A stretch of 64,000 nucleotides of DNA from UBA1573 sp034005165 (GTDB taxonomy: Bacteria; Pseudomonadota; Alphaproteobacteria; Micavibrionales; Micavibrionaceae): contig JAVEVE010000005.1 of NCBI GenBank assembly GCA_034005165.1, positions 1-64,000 on the forward strand. The letters are read 5' to 3'. Numbering within the stretch: position 1 is the first letter of the stretch; the number at the start of each line of letters is the position of its first letter. The position numbers and the translations under genes were made by a program. Of the stretch, positions 16,131 to 24,948 are shown one piece after another. The notes beneath the pieces are model-generated. The model was not told the origin of the DNA, ran no database searches, and was given only the letters and a program-made list of their open reading frames with translations.

Positions 16131-16217
16131 TGGTGCCCTGAAGAAGACTCGAACTTCCACGTCCCGGAGGACACAAGTACCTGAAACTTGCGCGTCTACC
16201 AATTCCGCCACCAGGGC
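16131..16217 (-). tRNA. tRNA-Leu(CAG)
   Basis: An 87-nt class II tRNA on the minus strand. The acceptor stem GCCCTGG pairs with TCAGGGC, followed by discriminator A and an encoded CCA. The anticodon arm is CAAGT-TTCAGGT-ACTTG, giving CAG. The long variable arm (TGTCCTCCGGGACG) is typical of leucine tRNAs. Confidence 0.96.
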
Positions 16218-16414
16218 ACTGGTGTGTAAGCCTTTACGGTAGGGCGATACATCTATCCGAGCGTGTCAGAAATGTCAATTCAAATATAATTTTGCAGGCG
16301 AGGCAGAAATTGACGTTTTTTTAGCTTTTTTTTTACTAGAATTTTGAGATCATAGAGAGACCGAAATTCTGTTCGGGATTCTATGCCTTTTCGTGCTAAA
16401 CCATAGGAAAAATT

Positions 16415-17236
16415 ATGAAAATACTCATTGTCGATCGGGACGAAATGACAGCTAACCTGATTAAATCTCGGGTCGAGCCTTTGGGGCACATGGTCCTCAT
16501 CCATCCTGAAAAAGGCGAGAGCCTTGATAAGGTCGTTCGTGAAGGTTGGGACATAATTTTTATCGACCCATCTCCTTTGACCAGCATTAAGCCTATGACC
16601 ATGCAAATTCGCCGGAATGTTCGTCAGAATGTCCATCTGGTTTTGTTGTCCGATCACATGACAGAAGAAGAAGCCACGATCGGCGGTTTCAATGAGCTCA
16701 TGTCAAAACCGATTAACCCTACAAAAATAGAAGAAATTCTAGATCACTCGGAATACATGAACGGATTGACTAGGCATTTGGCAAACGACCAGATTGATTT
16801 TCCGAGTGCAGGCGGTGTGATTGCAAAGTCTGCCTATAACCAGTTGTTCTTGTCCTGTATCGACCGCGCGGGTCGCTATGGCGAGACAGCTCACACGATT
16901 TTTATAACTTTCAAAAACTATAACGATATCTCGGCAAAAGATGGGGCGTATGAAGCTGAAATGATTAGCGCTAAACTGGCGCAGCATCTTGTACGTATCC
17001 GCCGTCAATCAGACATCATCGCACAAGTTCGCGTGAATGAATATGCGCTTCTCCTGCTGCGTCCTTTGAACGAATCCGAACCGATCGAGGCAGCAAACCG
17101 TTTCGCGGAATCTTTATCAAAATGCACCGATTTGCCATCCACACCCTATATGGATGTCGAAATTGGCGTAACGCTCTTGAGCCTTCCGGAAGGCAAAAAG
17201 ATTGTAGAGCACCAGCTCGTTATACGCCAAGAATAG
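16415..17236 (+). CDS. Receiver-domain protein with degenerate GGDEF-like C-terminus
   Basis: A 273-residue protein. Residues 1-115 form a CheY-like receiver (ILIVDRDEMTANLI, phospho-acceptor Asp in FIDPSPL, conserved Lys in LMSKPIN). Residues 140-270 look like a GGDEF fold (SAYNQLFLSCIDRAGRYGE ... IIAQVRVNEYALLL) in which the GGDEF signature is replaced by RVNEY, so cyclase activity is not expected. It probably works as a phosphorylation-controlled interaction or c-di-GMP-sensing module. It is divergent from tRNA-Leu. A lipoprotein gene follows at 17296. Confidence 0.82.
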   Translation: MKILIVDRDEMTANLIKSRVEPLGHMVLIHPEKGESLDKVVREGWDIIFIDPSPLTSIKPMTMQIRRNVRQNVHLVLLSDHMTEEEATIGGFNELMSKPINPTKIEEILDHSEYMNGLTRHLANDQIDFPSAGGVIAKSAYNQLFLSCIDRAGRYGETAHTIFITFKNYNDISAKDGAYEAEMISAKLAQHLVRIRRQSDIIAQVRVNEYALLLLRPLNESEPIEAANRFAESLSKCTDLPSTPYMDVEIGVTLLSLPEGKKIVEHQLVIRQE

Positions 17237-17295
17237 ATATCCCCTCCGGCCGCAACCGCTATGCAGCGTTTCATCGAAACGCTGGAGCATGGCTC

Positions 17296-17652
17296 ATGGT
17301 CATGCTGTCTGCATTGACGCTCTCTGCCTGCGCCACAACGGAAAAAGAACAGCCACAAAGTGCTTCGGTACGCGCTGCTAAGGCATGCATGAAGTCACTT
17401 CGTCAATATGTCCCGACAGAACCAGAATATTACATTGGTGCGTGTACCAATACAGGTGTCTGGGTTGTCGAACATCGTGATAAAGACACGGGCCAAAAGA
17501 TTGCCGAATATGATTTTGTCAATAAACTCTATGGGGGAATGGAAACAGGCGGTGGTCTGGTTTCTGTGGAATCTCTGGGAGGTGAAGTCGAGCAAGGCTT
17601 CTCTCTTAAACAAAAGAACCTGAATGCAGCCTTGTTAAGGCTATCCAAGTAA
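17296..17652 (+). CDS. Small putative lipoprotein
   Basis: A 118-residue protein with a very short hydrophobic N-terminus ending in a lipobox (LTLSAC, Cys12), so it is likely lipid-anchored. The mature part is rich in Gly/Val and contains one further pair of cysteines (ACMKS, GACTN). The ATG at 17296 has GGAG 8 nt upstream. The open frame extends upstream into the preceding gene (from 17122), but those residues look non-coding. A terminator follows. No family recognised. Confidence 0.65.
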   Translation: MVMLSALTLSACATTEKEQPQSASVRAAKACMKSLRQYVPTEPEYYIGACTNTGVWVVEHRDKDTGQKIAEYDFVNKLYGGMETGGGLVSVESLGGEVEQGFSLKQKNLNAALLRLSK

Positions 17653-17655
17653 AGA

Positions 17656-17682
17656 AAAAGGACTGCATATGGCAGCCCTTTT
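17656..17682 (+). terminator. Intrinsic terminator after the lipoprotein gene
   Basis: Stem AAAAGG-CTGC / GCAG-CC-TTTT with a small ATATG loop and a bulged A, ending in a T4 run. It lies 4 nt after the stop codon. Confidence 0.6.
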
Positions 17683-17705
17683 CCAAATAGGGACTTTATT
17701 TTTAT

Positions 17706-18434
17706 TTAAGGATTATATTTCGTTTTAACCTGATAGCTTTTTCCGTTTGGAGTTGTATAGACTTTAACGGCTTCACCACTCGGCAGAATTTGTGTGGTGA
17801 CACTACCGCCACGTACAGTTTGCGTTGTGGCTGTTTTATTTTCTTTATCATAGGAAGTTGTCGCGGACCCTTCATAACCATTCACACCATTATAGGTGGT
17901 GGTCTTCTGTCCGTCAGAATAAGATCCTGTTACGGTTGAGCCATTTTGATAGGCTTTGGTAACGGTTTGGCTATCTTTATCATAGTTGGATGTTTTCCCG
18001 CCCGTTTGTCCATTCAGGCCAGAATAGGTTGAAGATTTTTGTCCGTTAGAGTAGGTCGTGCTTTTTGATGCGCCTGTTGTGCTCTGCGTCGTAACAGTTT
18101 TGTTGTCCTTGTCAAAACTGGTCGAGGAGGATCGTTCGTTACCATTATATCCTGTCACGTCACGGTCATAACTTTTGCTGTCCTTATTGAAAGTGCCATC
18201 ACCTGATTTGGAAAAACTTCCTTTTGATGTGGTTGCTTCCTTACTCCAGCTATGTCCGGAAGGCTTTGTGCCGTCTTCTTTGCCGAATTCACGAGCGTAT
18301 GCGTCCGGGGCATATCCTGCAATGCCAATAGCCAAAGCCAAGAAAGCTATAGCCATCCAAAGAGTAAGTTTGCTTTTGCTCGATGAGCAGTTGGTCAACG
18401 TCACAACAGTATATGCTTGATCTTGTCTACGCAT
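17706..18434 (-). CDS. Secreted Ser/Thr/Tyr-rich repeat protein
   Basis: A 242-residue exported protein with one hydrophobic signal segment (LTLWMAIAFLALAIGIAGYAPDAYA). The mature part holds at least three imperfect repeats of about 35-45 residues. Each has a YDKDxKTVT-like unit, a Gly-rich turn, TxYSxGQK and TYxGxNG. The composition suggests an extracellular beta-rich, possibly surface or matrix protein. The ATG at 18434 has AGGAGAAG upstream; the open frame continues upstream without a better start. It is divergent from the msrBA genes. Function unknown. Confidence 0.78.
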   Translation of the reverse strand: MRRQDQAYTVVTLTNCSSSKSKLTLWMAIAFLALAIGIAGYAPDAYAREFGKEDGTKPSGHSWSKEATTSKGSFSKSGDGTFNKDSKSYDRDVTGYNGNERSSSTSFDKDNKTVTTQSTTGASKSTTYSNGQKSSTYSGLNGQTGGKTSNYDKDSQTVTKAYQNGSTVTGSYSDGQKTTTYNGVNGYEGSATTSYDKENKTATTQTVRGGSVTTQILPSGEAVKVYTTPNGKSYQVKTKYNP

Positions 18435-18607
18435 TTTTATCTTCTCCTCACACACTAATCCGCGAATTGATGTTTCTGTCGGGGCTACGGAGTAGCAACG
18501 AACAGAGAATAACATTTCCCCCGCATGTTTGAGATGTCTATTGATATTTTTTTCCTGAAAATCATATTATTTTGTAACAAGCTAGCTGATTGTAGCGAAT
18601 ATGACAT

Positions 18608-19201
18608 ATGAAAACAAAAAATATTTATTTTGAATCAAAGGGTTATGGATTCTATCTGGAAAGGCGCAAGTTCTTACTCTTTTTGGGTGGCGGGACGCTG
18701 CTTTGGGTATCCAACAAATTAGGTATATTTAATACCCAAGTCATAGGATCGGCCTATGCTGGAGCTTCCGGGGTATATCAGGAATGGAAAGATCAGGAAG
18801 GAAAAGTCATTAAAATGACCAAATCAGATCAGGAATGGAAGAAAGAACTTGACGACAAAGAATATAACGTCCTGCGCGAGGAGGGTACAGAACGCCCTTT
18901 CACATCATCTTTGTTGGATGAGCATCGGGACGGAGTCTATGTTTGTGCGGCCTGCGGACTGCCGTTGTTTAAATCCAGTACGAAATATAATTCAGGCACA
19001 GGTTGGCCAAGCTTCTATCAGGCGATAGAGGGGCATGTTGAAACCAAGACAGATTACAAGCTGGTTTTGCCAAGGACAGAATATCATTGCGCAAGATGCG
19101 GCGGGCATCAGGGCCATGTCTTTGAGGATGGTCCCGAGCCAACCGGGCAACGATATTGCAATAACGGAGTAGCCTTGCGATTCCGGGAGCAAAAGGAATA
19201 G
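18608..19201 (+). CDS. msrB: Peptide-methionine (R)-S-oxide reductase MsrB, probably Tat-exported
   Basis: A 197-residue enzyme reducing methionine-R-sulfoxide. The catalytic Cys lies in GQRYCNNG. Four zinc cysteines are visible (CAACG and CARCG), as are SGTGWPSF and GHQGHVF. The N-terminal extension contains ERRKFLLFLGGGTLLW, a twin-arginine-type signal, so the enzyme probably works in the periplasm. msrA follows after 9 nt, making an envelope repair operon for oxidised proteins. Confidence 0.93.
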   Translation: MKTKNIYFESKGYGFYLERRKFLLFLGGGTLLWVSNKLGIFNTQVIGSAYAGASGVYQEWKDQEGKVIKMTKSDQEWKKELDDKEYNVLREEGTERPFTSSLLDEHRDGVYVCAACGLPLFKSSTKYNSGTGWPSFYQAIEGHVETKTDYKLVLPRTEYHCARCGGHQGHVFEDGPEPTGQRYCNNGVALRFREQKE

Positions 19202-19210
19202 GGCAAAGAA

Positions 19211-19870
19211 ATGGGGAAAGGCCTGCTGCTGACAGGGATGATGGTGAATTTGATGTGGGGATGCTCTCTGGGAAATGCTGCGTCTATTGCTGTGCCTATG
19301 CCTGTAAAAGATGACAGTTTATCCGCTGTATCAACTGAGAAGGATTTGATTGTTGCGGGGGGCTGCTTCTGGGGGATGGAGGCCGTATTTTTGCATGTTA
19401 AAGGTGTTAAGAATGCCGTCAGCGGATATGCTGGTGGAACAGCGGATACGGCTACTTATGAACAGGTTGGCTCCGGGAAAACAGGGCATGCCGAAGCCGT
19501 AAGGATCGTGTATGACACTTCGCAGGTGACAATCGGCCAATTGCTGCGCGTCTATTTCGGAGTTGCGCATGATCCGACCCAACTTAACTACCAAGGCCCT
19601 GATCATGGCACACAATATCGCTCCGCAGTGTTCTATAATGATGAGTCTCAAAAAGACATCACCGAAGCTTACATACGCCAACTGGACGCCGAAAAAATAT
19701 TCAACAGCAAGATTGTCACGACCCTTGAACCGCTTGATACATTTTATCCAGCGGAAACATACCACCAGAACTATGTCGCGTTTCATCCCGATAGCCTTTA
19801 CGTCATGGTTCATGACGCCCCTAAACTGATGGCCTTGGAAGATACCTTTCCTGATCTATATGTGAAATAG
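19211..19870 (+). CDS. msrA: Peptide-methionine (S)-S-oxide reductase MsrA, exported
   Basis: A 219-residue enzyme with the catalytic GGCFWGME motif and YAGGTADTATYEQV, GHAEAV and DHGTQYRSAVFY family segments. The N-terminus is hydrophobic and ends in a lipobox-like LMWGC (Cys18) followed by a linker, so it is probably a periplasmic lipoprotein or exported protein. Paired with the exported MsrB, it covers both sulfoxide diastereomers. A terminator lies downstream. Confidence 0.93.
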   Translation: MGKGLLLTGMMVNLMWGCSLGNAASIAVPMPVKDDSLSAVSTEKDLIVAGGCFWGMEAVFLHVKGVKNAVSGYAGGTADTATYEQVGSGKTGHAEAVRIVYDTSQVTIGQLLRVYFGVAHDPTQLNYQGPDHGTQYRSAVFYNDESQKDITEAYIRQLDAEKIFNSKIVTTLEPLDTFYPAETYHQNYVAFHPDSLYVMVHDAPKLMALEDTFPDLYVK

Positions 19871-19913
19871 GCCGCACGAGCTGCTCGGTCCCAGTTGCAA
19901 AAAAACAGTTTAG

Positions 19914-19937
19914 AAACAGGTGTTTTTACCTGTTTTT
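19914..19937 (+). terminator. Intrinsic terminator after msrA
   Basis: AAACAGGT / ACCTGTTT stem with a 6-nt T-rich loop, followed by TT. It lies 43 nt after the msrA stop. Confidence 0.7.
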
Positions 19938-19996
19938 CGTGTTACTGTGCTATCCATTGATATGCATATCATTATAGCTAATAGCAGGTTTTCTTT

Positions 19997-22180
19997 ATGA
20001 CGTCTTCGGCCGCTGATCTGGTCTCCCAAATCCATTCCTACTACCCTGATGCGGACCCTAAGCCGATCGAGGATGCGGTAGAATTCGCTAAAGTCAAACA
20101 TGAAGGCCAGACAAGAAAGTCAGGAGAGCCGTATTACACACACCCGTTGGAAGTCGCAGGCATTCTGGCTGACATGAAAATGGATCCCGCAACAATTATC
20201 ACGGCCATCCTGCATGATACTCTGGAAGATACAGATGCGACTTATGAGGAAATTGAAAAGAAGTTTTCTCCCGAAGTCGCGTCCCTTGTTAACGGTGTCA
20301 GTAAACTCACAAAAATCGAAAGCCAAACTGTTGAAGGCAAGCAAGCTGAAAATTTCCGAAAACTGTTGCTGGCTATGTCCGAAGATATTCGGGTTCTGCT
20401 GGTCAAACTTGCCGACCGCCTACATAATATGCAGACATTGCACCACCATTCAAAACCGGAAAAAAGATATCGTATCGCGCGCGAGACAATTGATATTTAT
20501 GCACCTCTCGCCGAACGTGTGGGACTTCATAAAATCAAGGAAGATCTTGAAGACCTTGCCTTCTCGTATCTCAATGGTGAGGCACGCGATAGTATTACAA
20601 ACCGCCTGTCATTCCTGCGTCAGGAAGGGTCTGACCTCGTCAATGTCATTATCACGGAATTAACACGCATCATTCAAGACGCAGGCATTAAGGGACAGGT
20701 CACGGGCCGCGAGAAAACCCGCTATTCCATCTGGAAGAAGATGCAGCGGAAAAATGTATCCTTTGAGCAGCTTTCCGACATCATGGCATTCCGCATCGTG
20801 GTGGAAACGGTTGCCGAATGTTATCACGCGCTGGGTGTTGTTCACTCGCAATACTCTGTTGTTCCCGGGCGCTTCAAGGACTACATCTCAACACCAAAAC
20901 CAAACGGATATCGCTCGATTCATACGACCATCATCGGGCCTGAAAATCAGCGTATTGAAATCCAGATCAGAACACATGAAATGCACGCCGAAGCGGATCT
21001 GGGGGTTGCTGCGCATTGGGCATATAAGCAAACAGATGTGAAGTCCGCAATTAACGAAGCCAAGAAATACCGCTGGATGCGTGAATTGCTTGATATTCTC
21101 GAGCAAGATCAGCGCCCCGAAGACTTTTGGGAAAACACCAAGCTCGAGTTGTTTCAGGAGCAGGTTTTTGCATTTACGCCTAAAGGAGATTTGTTCGAGT
21201 TGCCGCAAGGATCAACACCGATTGATTTTGCATATGCTATCCATTCCGATGTCGGAAACAGATGTATTGGCGCAAAGATCAATGGGCGCATTGCCCCACT
21301 CAATACTAAGCTACAAAACGGCGATCAGGTTGAAATCGTAACTGCAAAAACCCAGAACCCGTCTCCGACCTGGGAGCGTTTCGTTGTAACAGGGAAAGCG
21401 CGATCACACATTCGCCGCTTCATTCGGCAGCAGCAACGTTCGGAGTATATGACGCTTGGCAAGGCCATGCTGCAAAAAGTTTTTAAGACTGAAGGCTATG
21501 AATTCACCGATAAGGCCGTCTCGGGAATTGTAGATCAATTCCGTGAATGCGAAAATGCCGATGATGTGTATGCGGGTATTGGTTCTGGAAATATTGTGGC
21601 TCGAGATGTGTTTCGTGCTATTTTCCCTGCGCATAAGTCGGATCAGGAGATGTCCAGAATCAACTCTCCTGACGATATTCCTACAGTACGTGCCAATCAG
21701 AACCTGCCGCGTTCCGGCAAGCAACAGCCGATGCCGATCAAGGGGCTTATCCCCGGTATGGCCGTGCACTTCGCAAGATGTTGCCACCCGTTGCCGGGAG
21801 ACAGAATTGTCGGGATTGTGACCACAGGAAAAGGCGTAACGGTCCACACTATTGACTGTGAGACATTGGAACAATTCGCAGATACGCCGGAACGGTGGAT
21901 TGATGTGTCATGGGGTGAAGGGCAAGACAGTCCAGAAAATCGCATCGGCCGTCTGATGGTTACAATCTCAAATACCCCGGGCGCGCTGGGGACGTTATCA
22001 ACCGTTATCGGTAAAAGTGGCGGGAATATCACAAACCTCAAAATTACTTCGCGTTCCGTAGATTTCTGGGATATGTATCTCGACGTTTCCGTACTCGACA
22101 CCAAACACCTGAACAATATTGTTGCCGCTCTCAGGGCAACACCGCAGGTCGTCAGTGTCGAACGGGCCAGAGGCCGATAA
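19997..22180 (+). CDS. rsh: Bifunctional (p)ppGpp synthetase/hydrolase, RelA/SpoT homologue
   Basis: A 727-residue stringent-response enzyme. The N-terminal HD hydrolase (YTHPLEVAGIL, ILHDTLEDT) and synthetase (RFKDYISTPKPNGYRSIHTT) are both intact. The RFKD motif matches bifunctional Rel/SpoT rather than RelA. TGS (VFAFTPKGDLFELPQGSTPIDFA) and C-terminal ACT domains (GRLMVTISNTPGALGTLSTVIG) follow. It sets (p)ppGpp in response to starvation. It is the first gene of a run that continues with DUF2062, acpS, lepB, rnc and era. Confidence 0.96.
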   Translation: MTSSAADLVSQIHSYYPDADPKPIEDAVEFAKVKHEGQTRKSGEPYYTHPLEVAGILADMKMDPATIITAILHDTLEDTDATYEEIEKKFSPEVASLVNGVSKLTKIESQTVEGKQAENFRKLLLAMSEDIRVLLVKLADRLHNMQTLHHHSKPEKRYRIARETIDIYAPLAERVGLHKIKEDLEDLAFSYLNGEARDSITNRLSFLRQEGSDLVNVIITELTRIIQDAGIKGQVTGREKTRYSIWKKMQRKNVSFEQLSDIMAFRIVVETVAECYHALGVVHSQYSVVPGRFKDYISTPKPNGYRSIHTTIIGPENQRIEIQIRTHEMHAEADLGVAAHWAYKQTDVKSAINEAKKYRWMRELLDILEQDQRPEDFWENTKLELFQEQVFAFTPKGDLFELPQGSTPIDFAYAIHSDVGNRCIGAKINGRIAPLNTKLQNGDQVEIVTAKTQNPSPTWERFVVTGKARSHIRRFIRQQQRSEYMTLGKAMLQKVFKTEGYEFTDKAVSGIVDQFRECENADDVYAGIGSGNIVARDVFRAIFPAHKSDQEMSRINSPDDIPTVRANQNLPRSGKQQPMPIKGLIPGMAVHFARCCHPLPGDRIVGIVTTGKGVTVHTIDCETLEQFADTPERWIDVSWGEGQDSPENRIGRLMVTISNTPGALGTLSTVIGKSGGNITNLKITSRSVDFWDMYLDVSVLDTKHLNNIVAALRATPQVVSVERARGR

Positions 22181-22229
22181 AAAAGACAGGGAACGAGAGA
22201 TAAGTAGCAGATAAAGAAAAGTTGCCAGT

Positions 22230-22814
22230 ATGTTTGGTCGCAAAATAAAAAGAACAATAATCCAGAATATCCGTGAAGCTCTATGGCCATCTATGGGATG
22301 GAAGCGGACTTTCCGTTATGTACAACATAGGCTGGTGCGCATCAAGGACACAACCAGTGCCATCGCGCGGGGGATGGCCTTTGGTGCAGCGGTCTCTTTT
22401 GCGCCGGTACCGGGAACGCATATTTTTACTGCAGCAATTCTCTCATGGGCCACGCGCAGTTCTATATTAGCAAGTGTTGTAGGCACGTTAGTCGGAAACC
22501 CTTGGACCTTTCCGATCATGTGGTGGAGTGCCTATAAATTGGGGGATTGGGTATTTTATGCGCTTGGGTTGCCGGTTCGCGAAATGCCTGAAAAATTCGA
22601 ATTCGGGGAATTGATGCATGAAATCAAAACAGACCCGCTGGGGCTGTTTGTCCCGTGGGTATCAGGTGGATTTATCCTGGCCTTCCTGTCATGGCCGATT
22701 TTCTATCTGATTTTCTATCGTATTGTTCGTCAAGCCAGATTGCGCCAGAAACAATGGAAAATGCACCGCTTGCATAAAGTGGGTCGTAAATTGACGGAGC
22801 CGCCGAAAGCATGA
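22230..22814 (+). CDS. DUF2062 family membrane protein
   Basis: A 194-residue protein typical of DUF2062: GMAFGAAVSFAPVPGTHIFTA, then LVGNPWTFPIMWWSAYKLG, two or more membrane segments and a basic C-terminus. The function of the family is not established. Its stop overlaps the acpS start (ATGA), so it is coupled to the lipid/secretion operon. Confidence 0.88.
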   Translation: MFGRKIKRTIIQNIREALWPSMGWKRTFRYVQHRLVRIKDTTSAIARGMAFGAAVSFAPVPGTHIFTAAILSWATRSSILASVVGTLVGNPWTFPIMWWSAYKLGDWVFYALGLPVREMPEKFEFGELMHEIKTDPLGLFVPWVSGGFILAFLSWPIFYLIFYRIVRQARLRQKQWKMHRLHKVGRKLTEPPKA

Positions 22815-23215
22815 TTATCGGAACAGGTAGTGATCTGATTGATATCAGGCGTATTGAGAAAAGTCTCGACCGGTTCGGGGATCGCTTTATCAATCGCTGC
22901 TTCTCTCCTGAAGAAATTGCAAAAGCAGAGCGTCGTCGCGCGGCCGGAACACATATAGCAACTTATGCCAAACGCTTCGCTGCCAAAGAGGCGTGTTCCA
23001 AAGCCTTGGGAACAGGATTTAATCATGGTGTCTATATGAAAGATATAGCGGTCATCAATGATGCCAACGGCAAACCGACCCTGCGCCTGACAAACGGTGC
23101 AAAGGACAGGCTTGATGCCCTGATGCCCGAAGGCACAAAAGCCAACATCCATCTGACCATCACAGACGAACCTCCCATGGCACAGGCGATGGTTATCATC
23201 GAGGCAATCGAATGA
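22811..23215 (+). CDS. acpS: Holo-[acyl-carrier-protein] synthase
   Basis: A 134-residue phosphopantetheinyl transferase that activates ACP. The opening GTGSDLIDIRRIE carries the Mg-binding Asp, and KRFAAKEACSKALGTG is the family signature. ATGA overlaps occur at both ends, with DUF2062 before and the unknown gene after. Confidence 0.95.
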   Translation: MIIGTGSDLIDIRRIEKSLDRFGDRFINRCFSPEEIAKAERRRAAGTHIATYAKRFAAKEACSKALGTGFNHGVYMKDIAVINDANGKPTLRLTNGAKDRLDALMPEGTKANIHLTITDEPPMAQAMVIIEAIE

Positions 23216-24072
23216 GTGTAAAGCCATTCAGTTATATAATAGGGTTATGGATAGTTTTTTTAATTTCATTCATATCTCCATCGGCGCTGGCGCATGCGCC
23301 TTATCTGGAAAAATTAGCAATCTTGGAGGATGATCAAGGAAATAGATATATTCTTGAGAAGTTATACGGGGATGGAGTTGTTCTGGCCGACCCGTATAGA
23401 TTCCAGATCAGAAATTTGAATGGAGCTATTCTTGCCCATGGTCCGGCAAATGGAGCCAGCTACGTAGATTGTCCATCATTAGAAAAATGCAGAATTTATT
23501 CTGGCTCGATACTAACCTTAAAGGCTAGGAAATATTCTTTAGACATATCAATTTTAGACCCCGTGTCGCACTTTCCTCAATCAGAGGAAAGAGAACGATC
23601 GGAGGCTTATAAAAAATACTGGGAACATCAAGCGAGAGATTTCAGAAGGTATCTCGAAGACGAGAAGCAAAAATCATACCATGGGTATTTGTATAACGAA
23701 TACCCCGAGCTCTCAGAACTAGAAATTTTGGGCTTTAATGAAGAAATTTCAATCTCTTCATATTTGGGTCTTGCTTACACAGTATTGGCGCAAAATATCC
23801 TAATAATACTGGGGTTTATAGTATCGGGCTATTGTTCGCGGTTCTACATGGGACTCAACGGGAGGCTTAAAACATTACAAAAGCGCGTCCTCAGAAAAGC
23901 GTTATATCTGCTATGGGGAATAGGGTACTTGGCTGTCTTTTCAATGGTTCTGATAATAAATGCAGCCATGATGTTAGGAGGCTCATTACACTTCCTGATA
24001 TATCCGATATTGTGTTTGCTTGGGGCGTATATCAGAAAAAGACACGAAAAGAGAAAATTTATACAAATTTAA
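23212..24072 (+). CDS. Unknown membrane protein inserted between acpS and lepB
   Basis: A 286-residue protein with a signal peptide or N-terminal helix (YIIGLWIVFLISFISPSALA), a periplasmic domain of about 150 residues rich in Glu/Tyr/Arg, and two or three C-terminal membrane helices with a basic cytoplasmic tail (KRHEKRKF). The DNA is clearly more AT-rich than acpS or lepB. It overlaps the acpS stop by ATGA, so it is translated with the operon. No family recognised; likely a late insertion in the operon. Confidence 0.78.
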   Translation: MSVKPFSYIIGLWIVFLISFISPSALAHAPYLEKLAILEDDQGNRYILEKLYGDGVVLADPYRFQIRNLNGAILAHGPANGASYVDCPSLEKCRIYSGSILTLKARKYSLDISILDPVSHFPQSEERERSEAYKKYWEHQARDFRRYLEDEKQKSYHGYLYNEYPELSELEILGFNEEISISSYLGLAYTVLAQNILIILGFIVSGYCSRFYMGLNGRLKTLQKRVLRKALYLLWGIGYLAVFSMVLIINAAMMLGGSLHFLIYPILCLLGAYIRKRHEKRKFIQI

Positions 24073-24120
24073 GACCTGGAAACACTGGATTTAAACGAAG
24101 GAAACGGTTAAGAACGGACT

Positions 24121-24927
24121 ATGGCAGACGAAATTGAAAAAATGACAGATATTGATGCAAAAGATGTTGCGGACGTTACGCAAGGTCAAAAAAAAGATGA
24201 GCATCATGAAACTTTGGGTGAAACAGCCAAGACAGTTGTGATTGCAGTTCTTTTGGCGCTCCTTGTTAGAACATTTCTCTATGAGCCGTTTAATATTCCG
24301 TCAACGTCCATGGTCCCTAATCTTTTGGTGGGTGATTATTTGTTCATCTCGAAATATTCCTACGGCTACTCACGCTATTCTATGCCCATGGGGATTGGTG
24401 GATTTGAAGGTCGCATCATGGGTAAAGAGCCGGAGCGCGGAGATATTATTGTCTTTAAACTGCCGAGTGATACACGTGTTGACTATATCAAGCGTGTCAT
24501 TGGAATGCCCGGTGATACTATCCAGGTGATTAACGGACGTCTTTATATCAATGATGAAATCGTCCCGCGCAAGCTGGTTGGAATGAAAGAGTATAAAAAG
24601 GAAATTGCAGGCACGGCCAAGGTTATGGAGTATATCGAAACACTTCCTGGTGGAGTGACCCATTCTATCTATGAAGAATCTGATTCAGGCCCTCTAGACA
24701 ACACAATTAAATACACTGTTCCGAAAGGACATTATTTCATGATGGGCGATAATCGTGATAACTCACAGGATAGCCGTGTTCAGGATATGGTGGGTTTTGT
24801 TCCGTTTGATAATCTCGAAGGGCGTGCCGAATTGATTTTCTTCTCGACTAATGGCAGCGCAGGTCTTTTCGAGTTTTGGAAGTGGCCCGGCACAATTCGC
24901 TATAATCGGTTGATGAATACGCTCTAG
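24121..24927 (+). CDS. lepB: Signal peptidase I
   Basis: A 268-residue inner-membrane serine protease that removes Sec/Tat signal peptides. One N-terminal membrane helix (VVIAVLLALLVRTFL) is followed by the catalytic Ser in PSTSMVPN, the catalytic Lys in YIKRVIGMPGD and box E GDNRDNSQDSR. An acidic N-terminal extension of about 35 residues precedes the helix. It lies in the conserved lepB-rnc-era order. Confidence 0.96.
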   Translation: MADEIEKMTDIDAKDVADVTQGQKKDEHHETLGETAKTVVIAVLLALLVRTFLYEPFNIPSTSMVPNLLVGDYLFISKYSYGYSRYSMPMGIGGFEGRIMGKEPERGDIIVFKLPSDTRVDYIKRVIGMPGDTIQVINGRLYINDEIVPRKLVGMKEYKKEIAGTAKVMEYIETLPGGVTHSIYEESDSGPLDNTIKYTVPKGHYFMMGDNRDNSQDSRVQDMVGFVPFDNLEGRAELIFFSTNGSAGLFEFWKWPGTIRYNRLMNTL

Positions 24928-24948
24928 ACGAAGAAAGACTAAACAAAA

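Noticed and set aside
17122..17295. Upstream extension of the small lipoprotein gene
   Set aside because: It overlaps the end of the preceding gene, is basic and irregular, and would bury the lipobox signal.
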